This document shows positions 1 through 7,103 of a DNA stretch of 64,000 bases, piece by piece. Numbering within the stretch: position 1 is the first letter of the stretch; each line of letters begins with the position of its first letter. Source of the stretch: Uliginosibacterium gangwonense. Lineage in GTDB: Bacteria > Pseudomonadota > Gammaproteobacteria > Burkholderiales > Rhodocyclaceae. The stretch spans positions 1-64,000 of the forward strand of contig SBBQ01000078.1 of NCBI GenBank assembly GCA_005239635.1, given 5' to 3'. The translations under genes and the position numbers were made by a program. Under the pieces are notes generated by a model. The model saw only the letters and a list, made by a program, of their open reading frames with translations, made no database searches and had not been told where the DNA came from.

Positions 1-357
1 CTGGCACAGCCCACTAGTACCATTGGCAAAGCAGCTAACACGCACAGCAAATGCCGTGGCTTAATCATGCTCAGCTGTTTGAAGTTGCGCTGAGTACGTG
101 GTGACTGCGAATGAGACATACGCAAACGCGTTGTACGTAAATGAATAGTACGCAAATGAGTTGGCATAGCAGCTAGATTGGCAAAATGCGTTATGTCGCA
201 AAGTATGTGTGTCGAACGGGCTTGCTTAGGTGACGTTCACGTTGTTTTACCCTAACTCTGTCACGCCGGCGCAGCAAAGGTTCCATCTCAAAACATTGCC
301 ACGCACCTTTTTACATATAGTTGTGGCCTAAAACGCCAGTCTAACGCGAGTTTAAGT
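1..357. other. Left edge, no gene recognised
   Basis: I see no convincing coding region. The stretch holds two copies of the 9-mer ATTGGCAAA (22-30 and 177-185) and a loosely repeated TACGYAAAYG pattern around 119-157. It could contain the promoter of the GNAT gene that starts at 358, but no clear -35/-10 pair stands out. Confidence 0.5.
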
Positions 358-792
358 ATGAATAATCTGACGCCTATCAAGGTTGAGCTACTCGATTGGC
401 AAAAAGCGCAGGCCCAAGCTGCAGCGATTCGGCGCGCTGTGTTTATTGAAGAGCAAAGCGTGCCCGAAGAGTTGGAGTGGGACGCAGACGACGCCACTTC
501 GTTACATGCCCTGGCATGGGCCAACGGGCAAGCGGTTGCAACGGGCCGTTTATTACCAGACGGGCATATCGGACGCATGGCCGTGTTAAAGCCGCACAGA
601 GGACACGGCGTAGGGCAGGCCGTGTTGCTGGCGCTAATGCACGCCGCGCACGAGCGAGGCCTAAATTGCTTGCGCCTACACGCACAAATTGATGCCGTAG
701 GCTTTTACCAGCGGCAGGGTTTTGAAGTGCAGGGCGATGAATACCTTGAGGCGGGAATTCCGCATGTGAATATGGAGAAAAAAGCGCGTTAA
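358..792 (+). CDS. GNAT family N-acetyltransferase
   Basis: A 144-residue single-domain GNAT protein expected to transfer an acetyl group from acetyl-CoA to an unknown small molecule or amine. The N-terminus carries the RRAVFIEEQ pattern typical of the ElaA/YjcF-like subgroup. The acetyl-CoA loop is seen as RGHGVGQAV around residues 80-90, followed by the helix that ends in a GFYQRQGF motif near residue 120. The length is normal for the family. It stands alone on the + strand beside leftward genes, so it probably has its own promoter. The substrate cannot be told from the sequence. Confidence 0.85.
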   Translation: MNNLTPIKVELLDWQKAQAQAAAIRRAVFIEEQSVPEELEWDADDATSLHALAWANGQAVATGRLLPDGHIGRMAVLKPHRGHGVGQAVLLALMHAAHERGLNCLRLHAQIDAVGFYQRQGFEVQGDEYLEAGIPHVNMEKKAR

Positions 793-859
793 ACCTGATT
801 AGCAAAAGATACGCAAGCAACAATTTTTGCCCACGCTTTTTTAGCCTGCCCCCACGCGC

Positions 860-1072
860 TTATTCAGACAACCCCGCCGCGCAGCGCGGACACAAACACG
901 CTCGGTTGATTTGGTCTTTAGGTACTTTTGCCAATGCCTCGGGGCTAATACTTGCCGTTTTGCACCAGCAAGGCGTATCGAATGAACCCATGTTTGCTGG
1001 GCCGCATTGATTATTGCCGCCACATAGCGGGCAGATAACATTGGGGAGTGGGGCGGAGGGTGTGGAAGACAT
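860..1072 (-). CDS. Cysteine-rich CWC family protein
   Basis: A small protein of about 70 residues with the signature of the CWC family: CPLCGGNNQCG, then CWC, then a C-terminal CLCPRCA. The paired cysteines suggest metal (probably zinc) binding; the function of the family is unknown. I chose the ATG at 1072 because the conserved region starts just after it, while longer starts add a tail that runs into the upstream gene's spacer. It lies 25 bases downstream of the leftward GNAT gene and may be cotranscribed with it. Confidence 0.8.
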   Translation of the reverse strand: MSSTPSAPLPNVICPLCGGNNQCGPANMGSFDTPCWCKTASISPEALAKVPKDQINRACLCPRCAAGLSE

Positions 1073-1097
1073 TCGATGGGTACAACTTGCGCAGCTT

Positions 1098-1625
1098 TTA
1101 AACAGATGTCTCAGTTTGCACAAGTTTCAAGAGTTCTAGCACCTGCAAATTTGGATCAATGGGTTGCCCAACACCTGCGGCTAAAGGATAGGGCGCAATG
1201 GAACCCGTTTGTTGGTAGCCACGGCGCTCATAGTAGGCCAAGAGTTCTGGCCTTGCAGAAAGCACTTGCATGATGAAGCCGTGCGCACCGTATCGAAACA
1301 CCGCAACGCGTTCTGCTTCGGCAAGCAACGCCGAGCCCAGTCCCTTATTTTGCCAAGTAGGCAGTGTGGCCAACATGCCAATGCAACAATAGGGGAAAGC
1401 ACGCTCAATATGAACGCAACCCACCAAGCTATCCTGATCGTAAGAAACAAGTACGCAGCCATTTTCACCTATCAACTGGCGCACTTGTTCAGCACGAATG
1501 CGCGGCCCAGAAACCAATCCTGATTCATGCGTCCATCCGCTGGCCTGTGTTTCGGGTCTATAAGCGTTATTCACTAAATCTGCGATTCGCTCTGCATCGC
1601 TATGACATGCTTCTTTAAACATCAT
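1098..1625 (-). CDS. GNAT family N-acetyltransferase
   Basis: A protein of about 175 residues with the acetyl-CoA binding segment LPTWQNKGLGSALL and a C-terminal LAYYERRGY motif, both typical of GNAT acetyltransferases. Substrate unknown. I start it at the double ATG at 1625; an upstream ATG would extend translation through the recombination site at 1653-1683, which is unlikely. It lies immediately downstream (in cassette orientation) of that short attC-like site, so it is either the last cassette, having lost its own attC, or the first resident chromosomal gene after the array. No attC was found on its far side. Confidence 0.8.
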   Translation of the reverse strand: MMFKEACHSDAERIADLVNNAYRPETQASGWTHESGLVSGPRIRAEQVRQLIGENGCVLVSYDQDSLVGCVHIERAFPYCCIGMLATLPTWQNKGLGSALLAEAERVAVFRYGAHGFIMQVLSARPELLAYYERRGYQQTGSIAPYPLAAGVGQPIDPNLQVLELLKLVQTETSV

Positions 1626-1652
1626 GTGATGGTGTTGTGGAGAGTTGTGGAC

Positions 1653-1683
1653 ATCTAACGTCCGGTTGAGTGAATGGTTAGGC
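1653..1683 (-). repeat. Short attC site (31 bp) of the DUF3800 cassette
   Basis: On the - strand the site runs from GCCTAAC (1683-1677) to GTTAGAT (1659-1653) with only about 17 bases between the cores. The outer parts look like a normal attC but the central hairpin is missing, as though it had been deleted. The DUF3800 stop codon (1685-1687) abuts it. Confidence 0.65.
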
Positions 1684-1684
1684 G

Positions 1685-2428
1685 TCACCATACGCAGCCA
1701 AGGTACATTTCGTCGAAGGTTTTTTTTGCAAGTTGCCGGTGATGTTCGCTGAGTCCAGAAGACAAGAAAGACCCAAAACCAGCAACCCTGAAGAACCAGT
1801 CGTCTCCGTCAATCGTTCGAGGATCGCGACACTCGGTGAAGAAGTTCCGCCGCGTCGCTGTACGAATCATCCAAGCCAGATCGACGTCCTCATCCGACAT
1901 CGGATGAGGCACTGACTCGACACGCACCACTTTGGAAGAACCTTCAAGTGCACATTTCAAGAGATATGAGCAGTGATATGCGGCGTAGTCCGCAAGCTGG
2001 ATTCCTAGTACGGCCTTGGAGTCACACCCTGACCTAAGTTCGATGGGATCGTTTGGGTGTGGTTCAGGCTCACCTGTAATACCTTGGTCGACGTATAGTG
2101 GCTGTGGCGCCGGCAGTCCATTGGTAATGACCATCGATCGAGCGGCAGCGACTGTGCCTGCAAGTAGAACCTGTCGCTCTGAAGTCGGAGCGATGTACAC
2201 ACCAAGTTTGCAATGATCTAGAACAATCTCTGATATCTCTCGCCGAAGCAGATGAAGTTCGGGTGAAGTGGCCATGCGGCCACCGCTCTTGTACTCGCTC
2301 TCTCCCGGGGTAAGCCTGGCCTTGCGCAATGCCGCAGCTATGTGTTCGTCGGGCGCATCCTTGCAGTAGACAAAGCCTACGCAGATGTAGCCGAGACTGT
2401 GTTGAATACTCTCATCAACGAAGAACAT
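1685..2428 (-). CDS. DUF3800 domain protein (cassette gene)
   Basis: A 247-residue protein that begins with FFVDES, the usual opening of the DUF3800 family, and has the family's later acidic motif QLADYAAYH near residue 145. DUF3800 proteins are common in mobile and defence-rich DNA, but no activity is established to my knowledge. The conserved acidic residues (D4, E5, D in LADY) would suit metal-dependent chemistry; that is inference. The ATG at 2428 lies 11 bases after the recombination core of the preceding site, and the stop lies at the cassette's own attC, so the gene fills the cassette. Confidence 0.85.
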   Translation of the reverse strand: MFFVDESIQHSLGYICVGFVYCKDAPDEHIAAALRKARLTPGESEYKSGGRMATSPELHLLRREISEIVLDHCKLGVYIAPTSERQVLLAGTVAAARSMVITNGLPAPQPLYVDQGITGEPEPHPNDPIELRSGCDSKAVLGIQLADYAAYHCSYLLKCALEGSSKVVRVESVPHPMSDEDVDLAWMIRTATRRNFFTECRDPRTIDGDDWFFRVAGFGSFLSSGLSEHHRQLAKKTFDEMYLGCVW

Positions 2429-2438
2429 AGCCTGTGAC

Positions 2439-2495
2439 GCCTAACGCCAAGTTAACCGGCAGAGCGGAGCCGGCTTGCAGTGGGGCGTAAAATTT
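2439..2495 (-). repeat. attC site, degenerate on one side
   Basis: The outer core GTTAGGC (2445-2439 on the - strand) is intact and is preceded by GTTAACTTGGC and a GCCGGC/GCCGGC-type stem. The opposite core is poor: a TTTACGCC-like stretch near 2490 replaces GCCTAACG. The 3' end of the small membrane-protein gene runs through this site. Confidence 0.65.
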
Positions 2496-2796
2496 TGCGC
2501 CGCATTTGCCACTTGAGAAGCGCGCAAAGCCCTCTGGCGGTAAGAATTGGCAGCACGAGGTAGAAAAACGACCCAGCATCGCCGCGAATAGGAGCCCCGG
2601 CTCTTTCTCCGGATACCATCCAAAAGGCGAATCGGGCAAGCCCACCGACGAAAGCAGTAGCGATTATGCCCGGGACCAACCACCCAATTCCAAGCTTCAT
2701 ACCACCTCGCTTGCGCATCACCAGCCAAACAATGGGGAAAAACAAAGTCGAAGCGGCGGACTGATTAGCTATGAATCCGAGAAACACTATGAACAC
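2452..2796 (-). CDS. Small membrane protein (cassette gene)
   Basis: An unrecognised protein of about 114 residues with three hydrophobic segments: residues 1-25, roughly 33-55 and roughly 68-88. A basic C-terminal tail follows. I chose the GTG at 2796 because AAAGGA lies about seven bases upstream and longer forms would be translated out of the attC site. The last 15 or so codons lie inside the attC hairpin. This is unusual and suggests that the original stop was lost, or that the degenerate attC core arose together with a C-terminal extension. Function unknown; small integral membrane proteins are common integron cargo. Confidence 0.6.
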   Translation of the reverse strand: MFIVFLGFIANQSAASTLFFPIVWLVMRKRGGMKLGIGWLVPGIIATAFVGGLARFAFWMVSGERAGAPIRGDAGSFFYLVLPILTARGLCALLKWQMRRKILRPTASRLRSAG

Positions 2797-2813
2797 GATT
2801 TTTTCCTTTAGGC

Positions 2814-2930
2814 GCCTAACGCCCAGGTTAACCGGCGCCGGAGCACGAAGTGCGGAGGGTACCGACATAGGCCATGAAAATGCCGAAGGCATGGCCTATG
2901 TTGGCGTCCGCGTTGAACCTACAGTTAGGC
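2814..2930 (-). repeat. Long attC site (117 bp) of the HEPN cassette
   Basis: Cores GCCTAAC (2814-2820) and GTTAGGC (2924-2930) enclose matched inner arms: AGGTTAACCGGCGCCGGA near the left and a TTGGCGTCCGCGTTGAACCT-like arm on the right. The centre holds a separate strong palindrome, ACATAGGCCAT ... ATGGCCTATGT (about 2865-2902). The size and structure are in the range of long chromosomal-integron repeats. Confidence 0.9.
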
Positions 2931-3027
2931 TGAGGCGCGAAGTGGAAGGGCGTTGTAGCTGAGATGGCCTGCATTTTCAGGTGTTGCACTTGCTACTTGA
3001 AACTAGGCTGGTGCGGGCACACATTGG

Positions 3028-4038
3028 CTACGAGTCAAAATCCATGTTTTCAGCTTGGGCTCCGGCGGGCACCCACGCGGGAGGATTCAGTGTCCAGGCA
3101 GCGGTCAGTTTGGCATGGCGAAAGAACTCTACTGGGAACTCCGCGACCATGACATTGGCTGCATGCAATGTGTGAAGTAGCTTAATGCATGCATAGATGC
3201 CAACAGCTGCTGAGTGATAGTCCGCGCCAAAGCCGCCGTGTGCAATGTTATTGCGAATTCTATTTAACCATTCAAGCGCCTTCTCCGCCTGAGGCCAAAG
3301 CTCAGTTGCAGTGCTTCCTGCCGTGATTTTTAGTAGCGGCCCCAAGTAAAGCTTGAGTCGGTTTTCTTTAATTCCCCGCAGCAGTGAATCTCTGTCCGCC
3401 TTTGCGTTCATGCCTTTGAGTTGAAGTAGGTTGTGCTGCATTTCTTGGACTAGGTCGTCCATGACCGAGAAGGCAATGATGAAGGCTTCCGAGTAGAAGC
3501 CATGTTCAAGTAACTCGTAACAGCGCAAATAACGTCTGGCGACGGGCAGTGTTTTAGTCGCGATGTGTGTTGCCGCCAGCGCGGTTGTACCGAACGGATC
3601 ATGGGGGGATGCACCATGAGACTGAAAGCGATCACCTCTCCATCGGACGTTTAGGTTGCCAGAAGATGTTCCATCAATTGATGAGAAATAAAACAACGTG
3701 TCATGGATGCCGATGCTTCTGACGCCGCAGCTATCTATGTGCCCTACGCGGACCAACTTGTATGCTTGAAACAATTCATTGATTGCATCAAGTGCCTTAT
3801 GGATGGTGAGGTGCCGATGGTAGCTCTGCGCTTTAAGATGCTTAGCATCCTCGCCTTTAACGTCTTCCCAGCTTATTGAGAAAACCGTGGATAGCCCAAT
3901 TGGCAGACGCTCAGGGCCCATTCCGAGGTTTACAACCGATGGATAGGAAACCTCAACAGTGAATGGTCCTACCTCGTAAACACCATCCGCAATGGGTGCC
4001 TTGAGGCCAATTCCAACGGTGAATTGAATTACGCTCAT
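3028..4038 (-). CDS. HEPN-motif protein (cassette gene)
   Basis: A 336-residue soluble protein that I cannot assign to a named family. The C-terminal half (about residues 190-310) is mostly helical and contains RNNIAHGG near residue 280. This fits the R-x4-H motif of HEPN domains, many of which are RNases in toxin–antitoxin or defence systems. The N-terminal 180 residues look beta-rich and could be a sensor or binding domain. The ATG follows the recombination core by 17 bases, so this is the whole cassette gene. No separate antitoxin is seen in the cassette. An RNase role is inferred from the motif only; many HEPN proteins are inactive. Confidence 0.65.
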   Translation of the reverse strand: MSVIQFTVGIGLKAPIADGVYEVGPFTVEVSYPSVVNLGMGPERLPIGLSTVFSISWEDVKGEDAKHLKAQSYHRHLTIHKALDAINELFQAYKLVRVGHIDSCGVRSIGIHDTLFYFSSIDGTSSGNLNVRWRGDRFQSHGASPHDPFGTTALAATHIATKTLPVARRYLRCYELLEHGFYSEAFIIAFSVMDDLVQEMQHNLLQLKGMNAKADRDSLLRGIKENRLKLYLGPLLKITAGSTATELWPQAEKALEWLNRIRNNIAHGGFGADYHSAAVGIYACIKLLHTLHAANVMVAEFPVEFFRHAKLTAAWTLNPPAWVPAGAQAENMDFDS

Positions 4039-4054
4039 ACGGTACTCAATGAGA

Positions 4055-4132
4055 GCCTAACGGTTGAGCTCACCTGCGGGCGCCAGCCGGCGCAGCCGGC
4101 TGGCGAACGTCAGGTGGAGCGAAGGGTTAGGC
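4055..4132 (-). repeat. attC site (78 bp) of the SUKH cassette
   Basis: Cores GCCTAAC (4055-4061) and GTTAGGC (4126-4132) flank inner arms CTCACCTGCGGGCGCC / GGCGAACGTCAGGTGGAG and a central GCCAGCCGG / CCGGCTGGC hairpin. This is a textbook attC fold. Confidence 0.92.
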
Positions 4133-4160
4133 GTCGCCACGCTCCTCCGCCAACGCAGCC

Positions 4161-4595
4161 TCATAGCTTGATCTTCCCGCAGGCAGACCAGTCGATGTAC
4201 TGCTGGAGCGACGGCGCAACCCAAACCCTACTGTCGTCTTCGTGATTCCATGCGTAGATATCTGGCCTTCGAACTCGCCCATTGTTGACGGCGAAGGCGA
4301 ACTGATCTCCGTTTCCTGCATCGGCGAAGAAGAGCAGGCTATCAAAGGACATATACAACTCGCCAAAGTCTGCGTTCGCGCGAAATGACGCGTTGTCTTC
4401 GACGATGCGTTCCAGCGGCCAGACTAGCCCCAGGCCGAACGGCCCATGAACCCCATTGGACTCGCAAAGCAGTTCGCGAAGCTCCGGTGGCAACTGGATT
4501 GACAGCCGATCGCAAGCTTCTTCAACTTGTTGCGCCAAGCAACCAGGGAAGAACTGATGCTCAGGCCAATGCTGCCGGACAATCTCTCTCCACAC
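4161..4595 (-). CDS. SMI1/KNR4 (SUKH) family protein (cassette gene)
   Basis: A protein of about 144 residues with the SUKH layout: an opening helix ending in LPPELRELLCESNGV, then a middle strand set with LLFFADAGNGDQFAF, and a C-terminal segment RRPDIYAWNHEDDS with a final helix around QYIDW. SUKH proteins are widely known as immunity proteins against contact-dependent or polymorphic toxins. No toxin is present here, so this would be an orphan immunity gene. I prefer the GTG at 4595, which has GAGGG about eight bases upstream, over the TTG at 4610. The stop lies just before the cassette's own attC. Confidence 0.85.
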   Translation of the reverse strand: MWREIVRQHWPEHQFFPGCLAQQVEEACDRLSIQLPPELRELLCESNGVHGPFGLGLVWPLERIVEDNASFRANADFGELYMSFDSLLFFADAGNGDQFAFAVNNGRVRRPDIYAWNHEDDSRVWVAPSLQQYIDWSACGKIKL

Positions 4596-4617
4596 GATCA
4601 GTTCCCTCAATTCAGAC

Positions 4618-4677
4618 GCCTAACGTCTGACATAAGGGGCGCGCTTTAGCGCGTCCCGCTTGATGGATTGGTTAGGA
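4618..4677 (-). repeat. attC site (60 bp) of the lipoprotein cassette
   Basis: Cores GCCTAAC (4618-4624) and GTTAGGA (4671-4677) flank GTCTGACATAAG and CTTGATGGATTG arms and a central GGCGCGC / GCGCGTCC stem. It closely matches the short attC sites of mobile integrons. Confidence 0.93.
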
Positions 4678-5277
4678 GTTTGCGCACTGAGTACCATATG
4701 GTGTGAGCGCCCCGAAGGGTTTTGCATCAGGATTGGCAGAGCGAATGGCGCTGGCTTCCTTGTGTTGGATTGAAGCCTCGGCTGTCTTTCCTGTTTTTTC
4801 CAAGGCGGTAGCATAACGTTCATAGGCATCGGCGACCCCCAGCGGGTAACGGCTTTGTAGCCCCTCTTTTTTCATTTCTGAAATTAGTTGAGCGAAGTAA
4901 ATTGCGGCGGCTGTGTACTTGCCTTGCGTTTCGTTAAGAAGACCGAGTTCATATAGTGCCAAGTATGGTGACTGGCCAAGTTGCTCTTTCAGTTCTTTTG
5001 AACGTAACAAGTATTTTTCGGCATCTTCATATTTGCAAAGAACGCCGAGAGATCGCCCATATTCATAATTTACGACCGATTTTCCTTGAGAGTCAGCATC
5101 TCCAAGGTCCGCATTGACAACTGCCTGGGCAAATTGGCGCATGGAATTTTGCCAATCACCTCTGCTTTGAGCAACGTAGCCTGCTTGTGCATGATTTTCT
5201 GCGTTTTGAATATTTAATGCGCTAGCGCAGCCGGAAACGATAAATGCGGTGAGGATTGCAAGGACGAGAGATTTCAT
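4672..5277 (-). CDS. TPR-type lipoprotein (cassette gene)
   Basis: A 201-residue protein with a lipoprotein signal: a basic start, a hydrophobic stretch and the lipobox VSGC (Cys17). It is expected to be lipid-anchored in the outer or inner membrane. Residues from about 25 to 185 form helical pairs with tetratricopeptide-like spacing (A-x-Y motifs such as KYEDAEKYL and GKYTAAAIYF). Exact partner unknown. Its stop codon lies inside the attC core at 4671-4677. Its ribosome binding site, AGGAG, is formed by the recombination core GTTAGGAG at the other end of the cassette. It is the first cassette in transcription order. Confidence 0.8.
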   Translation of the reverse strand: MKSLVLAILTAFIVSGCASALNIQNAENHAQAGYVAQSRGDWQNSMRQFAQAVVNADLGDADSQGKSVVNYEYGRSLGVLCKYEDAEKYLLRSKELKEQLGQSPYLALYELGLLNETQGKYTAAAIYFAQLISEMKKEGLQSRYPLGVADAYERYATALEKTGKTAEASIQHKEASAIRSANPDAKPFGALTPYGTQCANS

Positions 5278-5282
5278 AACAC

Positions 5283-5289
5283 TCCTAAC
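5283..5289 (-). other. Recombination core site doubling as ribosome binding site
   Basis: The - strand reads GTTAGGAG just upstream of the ATG at 5277. GTTAGGA is the same core as at 4671-4677, and AGGAG is a good Shine-Dalgarno sequence. The partner half of the site to the right (attI or another attC) is not recognisable. Confidence 0.6.
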
Positions 5290-5674
5290 TCAAAGTAGAC
5301 GTCAATTTTGCAGGGTTTCGTGCCTGCGTGAGATCTATATTCCTGTGGGGCATGCCTGAAATCGTGCTTGCCAACAGCGATTCCCGTCTTGTTCTGTATG
5401 TATGCACAGTCATAAATATCCCGTTAAACCCTGCAAACCTGTGAGTAAGGCGCCACATTGTGGGTAACTTTATGCCAACAGCGAGGATAAGCAACACGAA
5501 TGCTTATGTCGAGTGAATATGACTTTTGTCTGATGCTTGAATCGTGTTGCAGCCCAATACGAGTTTGTTCAAACAATACGAACAAACTCGATTGGAAAAT
5601 GCGCTTAAAAGCGTGCGGAGGGTTTTGCCAATCGGCGCATTGGCAAAAGAGAGGCGGGGTGGGGCAGGTAGGTT
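5290..5674. other. Intergenic region with three inverted repeats
   Basis: No convincing gene. A 12-bp inverted repeat (TTTGCAGGGTTT at 5307-5318 and its complement at 5426-5437) encloses 107 bp. A hairpin with 11-bp arms CGAGTTTGTTC (5560-5570) and its complement (5580-5590) lies further right, followed by the paired 9-mers at 5623-5648. This is where an attI or integrase remnant would be expected, but none is recognisable. Confidence 0.55.
5623..5648. terminator. Hairpin made of two inverted ATTGGCAAA motifs
   Basis: Arms TTTTGCCAAT (5623-5632) and ATTGGCAAAA (5639-5648) pair perfectly around a six-base loop. It lies 27 bases downstream of the stop of the leftward ygfZ–DUF4936 pair. Inverted pairs of uptake signals used as terminators are known in Neisseria and Haemophilus; the same use here is inference, because no uridine run follows. 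Confidence 0.5.
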
Positions 5675-5962
5675 TTATTCAGCGCCGCGAAAGCGTTCCA
5701 TGTGTCGGGCTTGGCCTTCTTGCAGGTAGTCGTGCAGGCCGTGGCGCTGGGCATGGGCGCCCAGTTCAACTTCAAATTTACGTGGGTCGCTTACGTTTTC
5801 GTAAATTTCCATCCAGGTGGCGGGGTCGTCTAAACGGCGTCTAAAGCGGCCAGTTACGCCGGTGGCGGCGTGCAACGAGGCTTGCATGGAAACGAGTGAG
5901 GCGACAAATTCGGCGAGTCGAACGGTGTTAACGCGGTAGTAAATGAAGTAGTCGATGCGCAC
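5675..5962 (-). CDS. DUF4936 family protein
   Basis: A protein of about 95 residues that begins RIDYFIYYRV and continues with the GRFRRRLDDPATWMEIYE segment. I recognise this as DUF4936, a small betaproteobacterial family of unknown function usually found next to ygfZ, as here. The GTG at 5962 fits the conserved start of the family; the upstream in-frame extension is not plausible protein. It lies 79 bases after the ygfZ stop on the same strand and is probably cotranscribed. A ferredoxin-like fold is likely from the alternating strands and helices; this is inference. Confidence 0.75.
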   Translation of the reverse strand: MRIDYFIYYRVNTVRLAEFVASLVSMQASLHAATGVTGRFRRRLDDPATWMEIYENVSDPRKFEVELGAHAQRHGLHDYLQEGQARHMERFRGAE

Positions 5963-6041
5963 GATGTTTTGTTTTCTGCTGTTGTGGCGAGTGGGTGCGT
6001 TGTTGCTTGTGCTGTGCGAATGTCGATTTGAGAACGATCGA

Positions 6042-7103
6042 TTAGGCGCTTTCTGCTTGGGTAATGGCGTAGGGCATGTTGGCAAATTGCAGCGCCGGGC
6101 CGTCGGGCTGGCCAACGGTGACGGTGCCGGCATCATGGCTGCTAATTTGCACAACGACGAGTAGGTCACTGCCGCCTTGCGGTGCAGGTGTGGCATCTAC
6201 CACCGCACCGCAGGCTTGGTCTTCCGTGGCGGGGCTGTATAGCGGTGTGCCAGCAGCGGGTGCGTTGTCTTGCGCAAGGTGTGCAATAAACATGCGGCGT
6301 TTGAGTTTGCCGAGGTATTGCGTGCGCGCCACAATTTCTTGGCCGGGGTAGCAGCCTTTGGTAAAGCTCACCGCATCAATCAAGTCGTAATTGGCCATTT
6401 GCGGCACAAACTCTTCTTGCGTACCGGGTAGTACGTTGGGTACGCCCGCTTGCACATCAAGCCAACGCCAAGCATCGCTGCCAACGGGCACGGCCTGCGC
6501 ACCGGTTAGCTTTTGCCAATAGTCAGCCACATTAGCTTGCGGTACACACAGCATGTAGCGGCCATTTTCAAGGCGCAGCACTTGTGCGGCTTCGGCCGTT
6601 GCGCACTTCATGTTTTGTTCTGGCACGGGTAGTCCAGCGGCCTGCAGCGCAGCCGTTAGGACTTGTGCGTCTGCCACATTGGCAAGGCCGATGCAGGCGA
6701 GTTCGCTGCTGGCATCGGTGAGCTTAACTTTGGAACGCAACACATACATGCTGAGTTTGCGTTGCAACGCTTCTTGCAGCGCAAGCGGAATTTGCAGCAG
6801 GTAGTCTGCGCCTTGCTTCCAAACCATAAAGTGCGCAAACAAGCGCCCTTTGGCTGTACAAAAACCGGCACGACGCACGGTGCCTTCTGGCCATTTTTTC
6901 ATTTCGTGCGTCAGCAGGTTGTGCAAAAAAACCGCGGCGTCTTCACCTGCTACACGAATCAAACCCAGATGCGTAAGTGGCACGAGAGTGGTTTGTGCTG
7001 CGGCCAGCGCAATGGCTTGGCGAGCATCTTGATTGGCAAATGTAGTGGTGCCCGCTTCAATTTGGGCACCTTGAGATGTAAGCAGTTCAGCGAGCGTTTG
7101 CAT
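6042..7103 (-). CDS. ygfZ: Folate-binding Fe-S assembly protein YgfZ
   Basis: A 353-residue protein of the YgfZ/GcvT-like family, which helps maintain or repair iron-sulfur clusters in a tetrahydrofolate-dependent way in the cytoplasm. The diagnostic motif KGCYPGQE, with the conserved cysteine, lies at about residues 248-255, followed by RTQYLGKLKRR. The start at 7103 gives the family's N-terminus; longer starts add a basic stretch not typical of YgfZ. It is divergent from mltG, the usual arrangement in Burkholderiales, and is followed by the DUF4936 gene. Confidence 0.93.
   Translation of the reverse strand: MQTLAELLTSQGAQIEAGTTTFANQDARQAIALAAAQTTLVPLTHLGLIRVAGEDAAVFLHNLLTHEMKKWPEGTVRRAGFCTAKGRLFAHFMVWKQGADYLLQIPLALQEALQRKLSMYVLRSKVKLTDASSELACIGLANVADAQVLTAALQAAGLPVPEQNMKCATAEAAQVLRLENGRYMLCVPQANVADYWQKLTGAQAVPVGSDAWRWLDVQAGVPNVLPGTQEEFVPQMANYDLIDAVSFTKGCYPGQEIVARTQYLGKLKRRMFIAHLAQDNAPAAGTPLYSPATEDQACGAVVDATPAPQGGSDLLVVVQISSHDAGTVTVGQPDGPALQFANMPYAITQAESA

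Larger units (their letters stand above)
1653..5289 (-). mobile_element. Integron gene-cassette array without integrase
   Basis: Five leftward-reading genes alternate with sites that have the attC layout: an RYYYAAC core, inner inverted repeats and a GTTRRRY core. Core pairs are at 1653/1677, 2439, 2814/2924, 4055/4126, 4618/4671 and 5283. Each gene starts within a few tens of bases of the preceding core and stops at or inside its own attC, which is the cassette format. No IntI-like gene and no clear attI was found, so within this window it is a cluster of attC sites lacking an integrase. The resident integrase could lie elsewhere in the genome. Confidence 0.85.

Noticed and set aside
5290-5674. 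Integron integrase or attI beside the cassette array
   Set aside because: I looked for tyrosine-recombinase motifs on both strands and found none; the open frames here have no such pattern, and no clear attI consensus is present.
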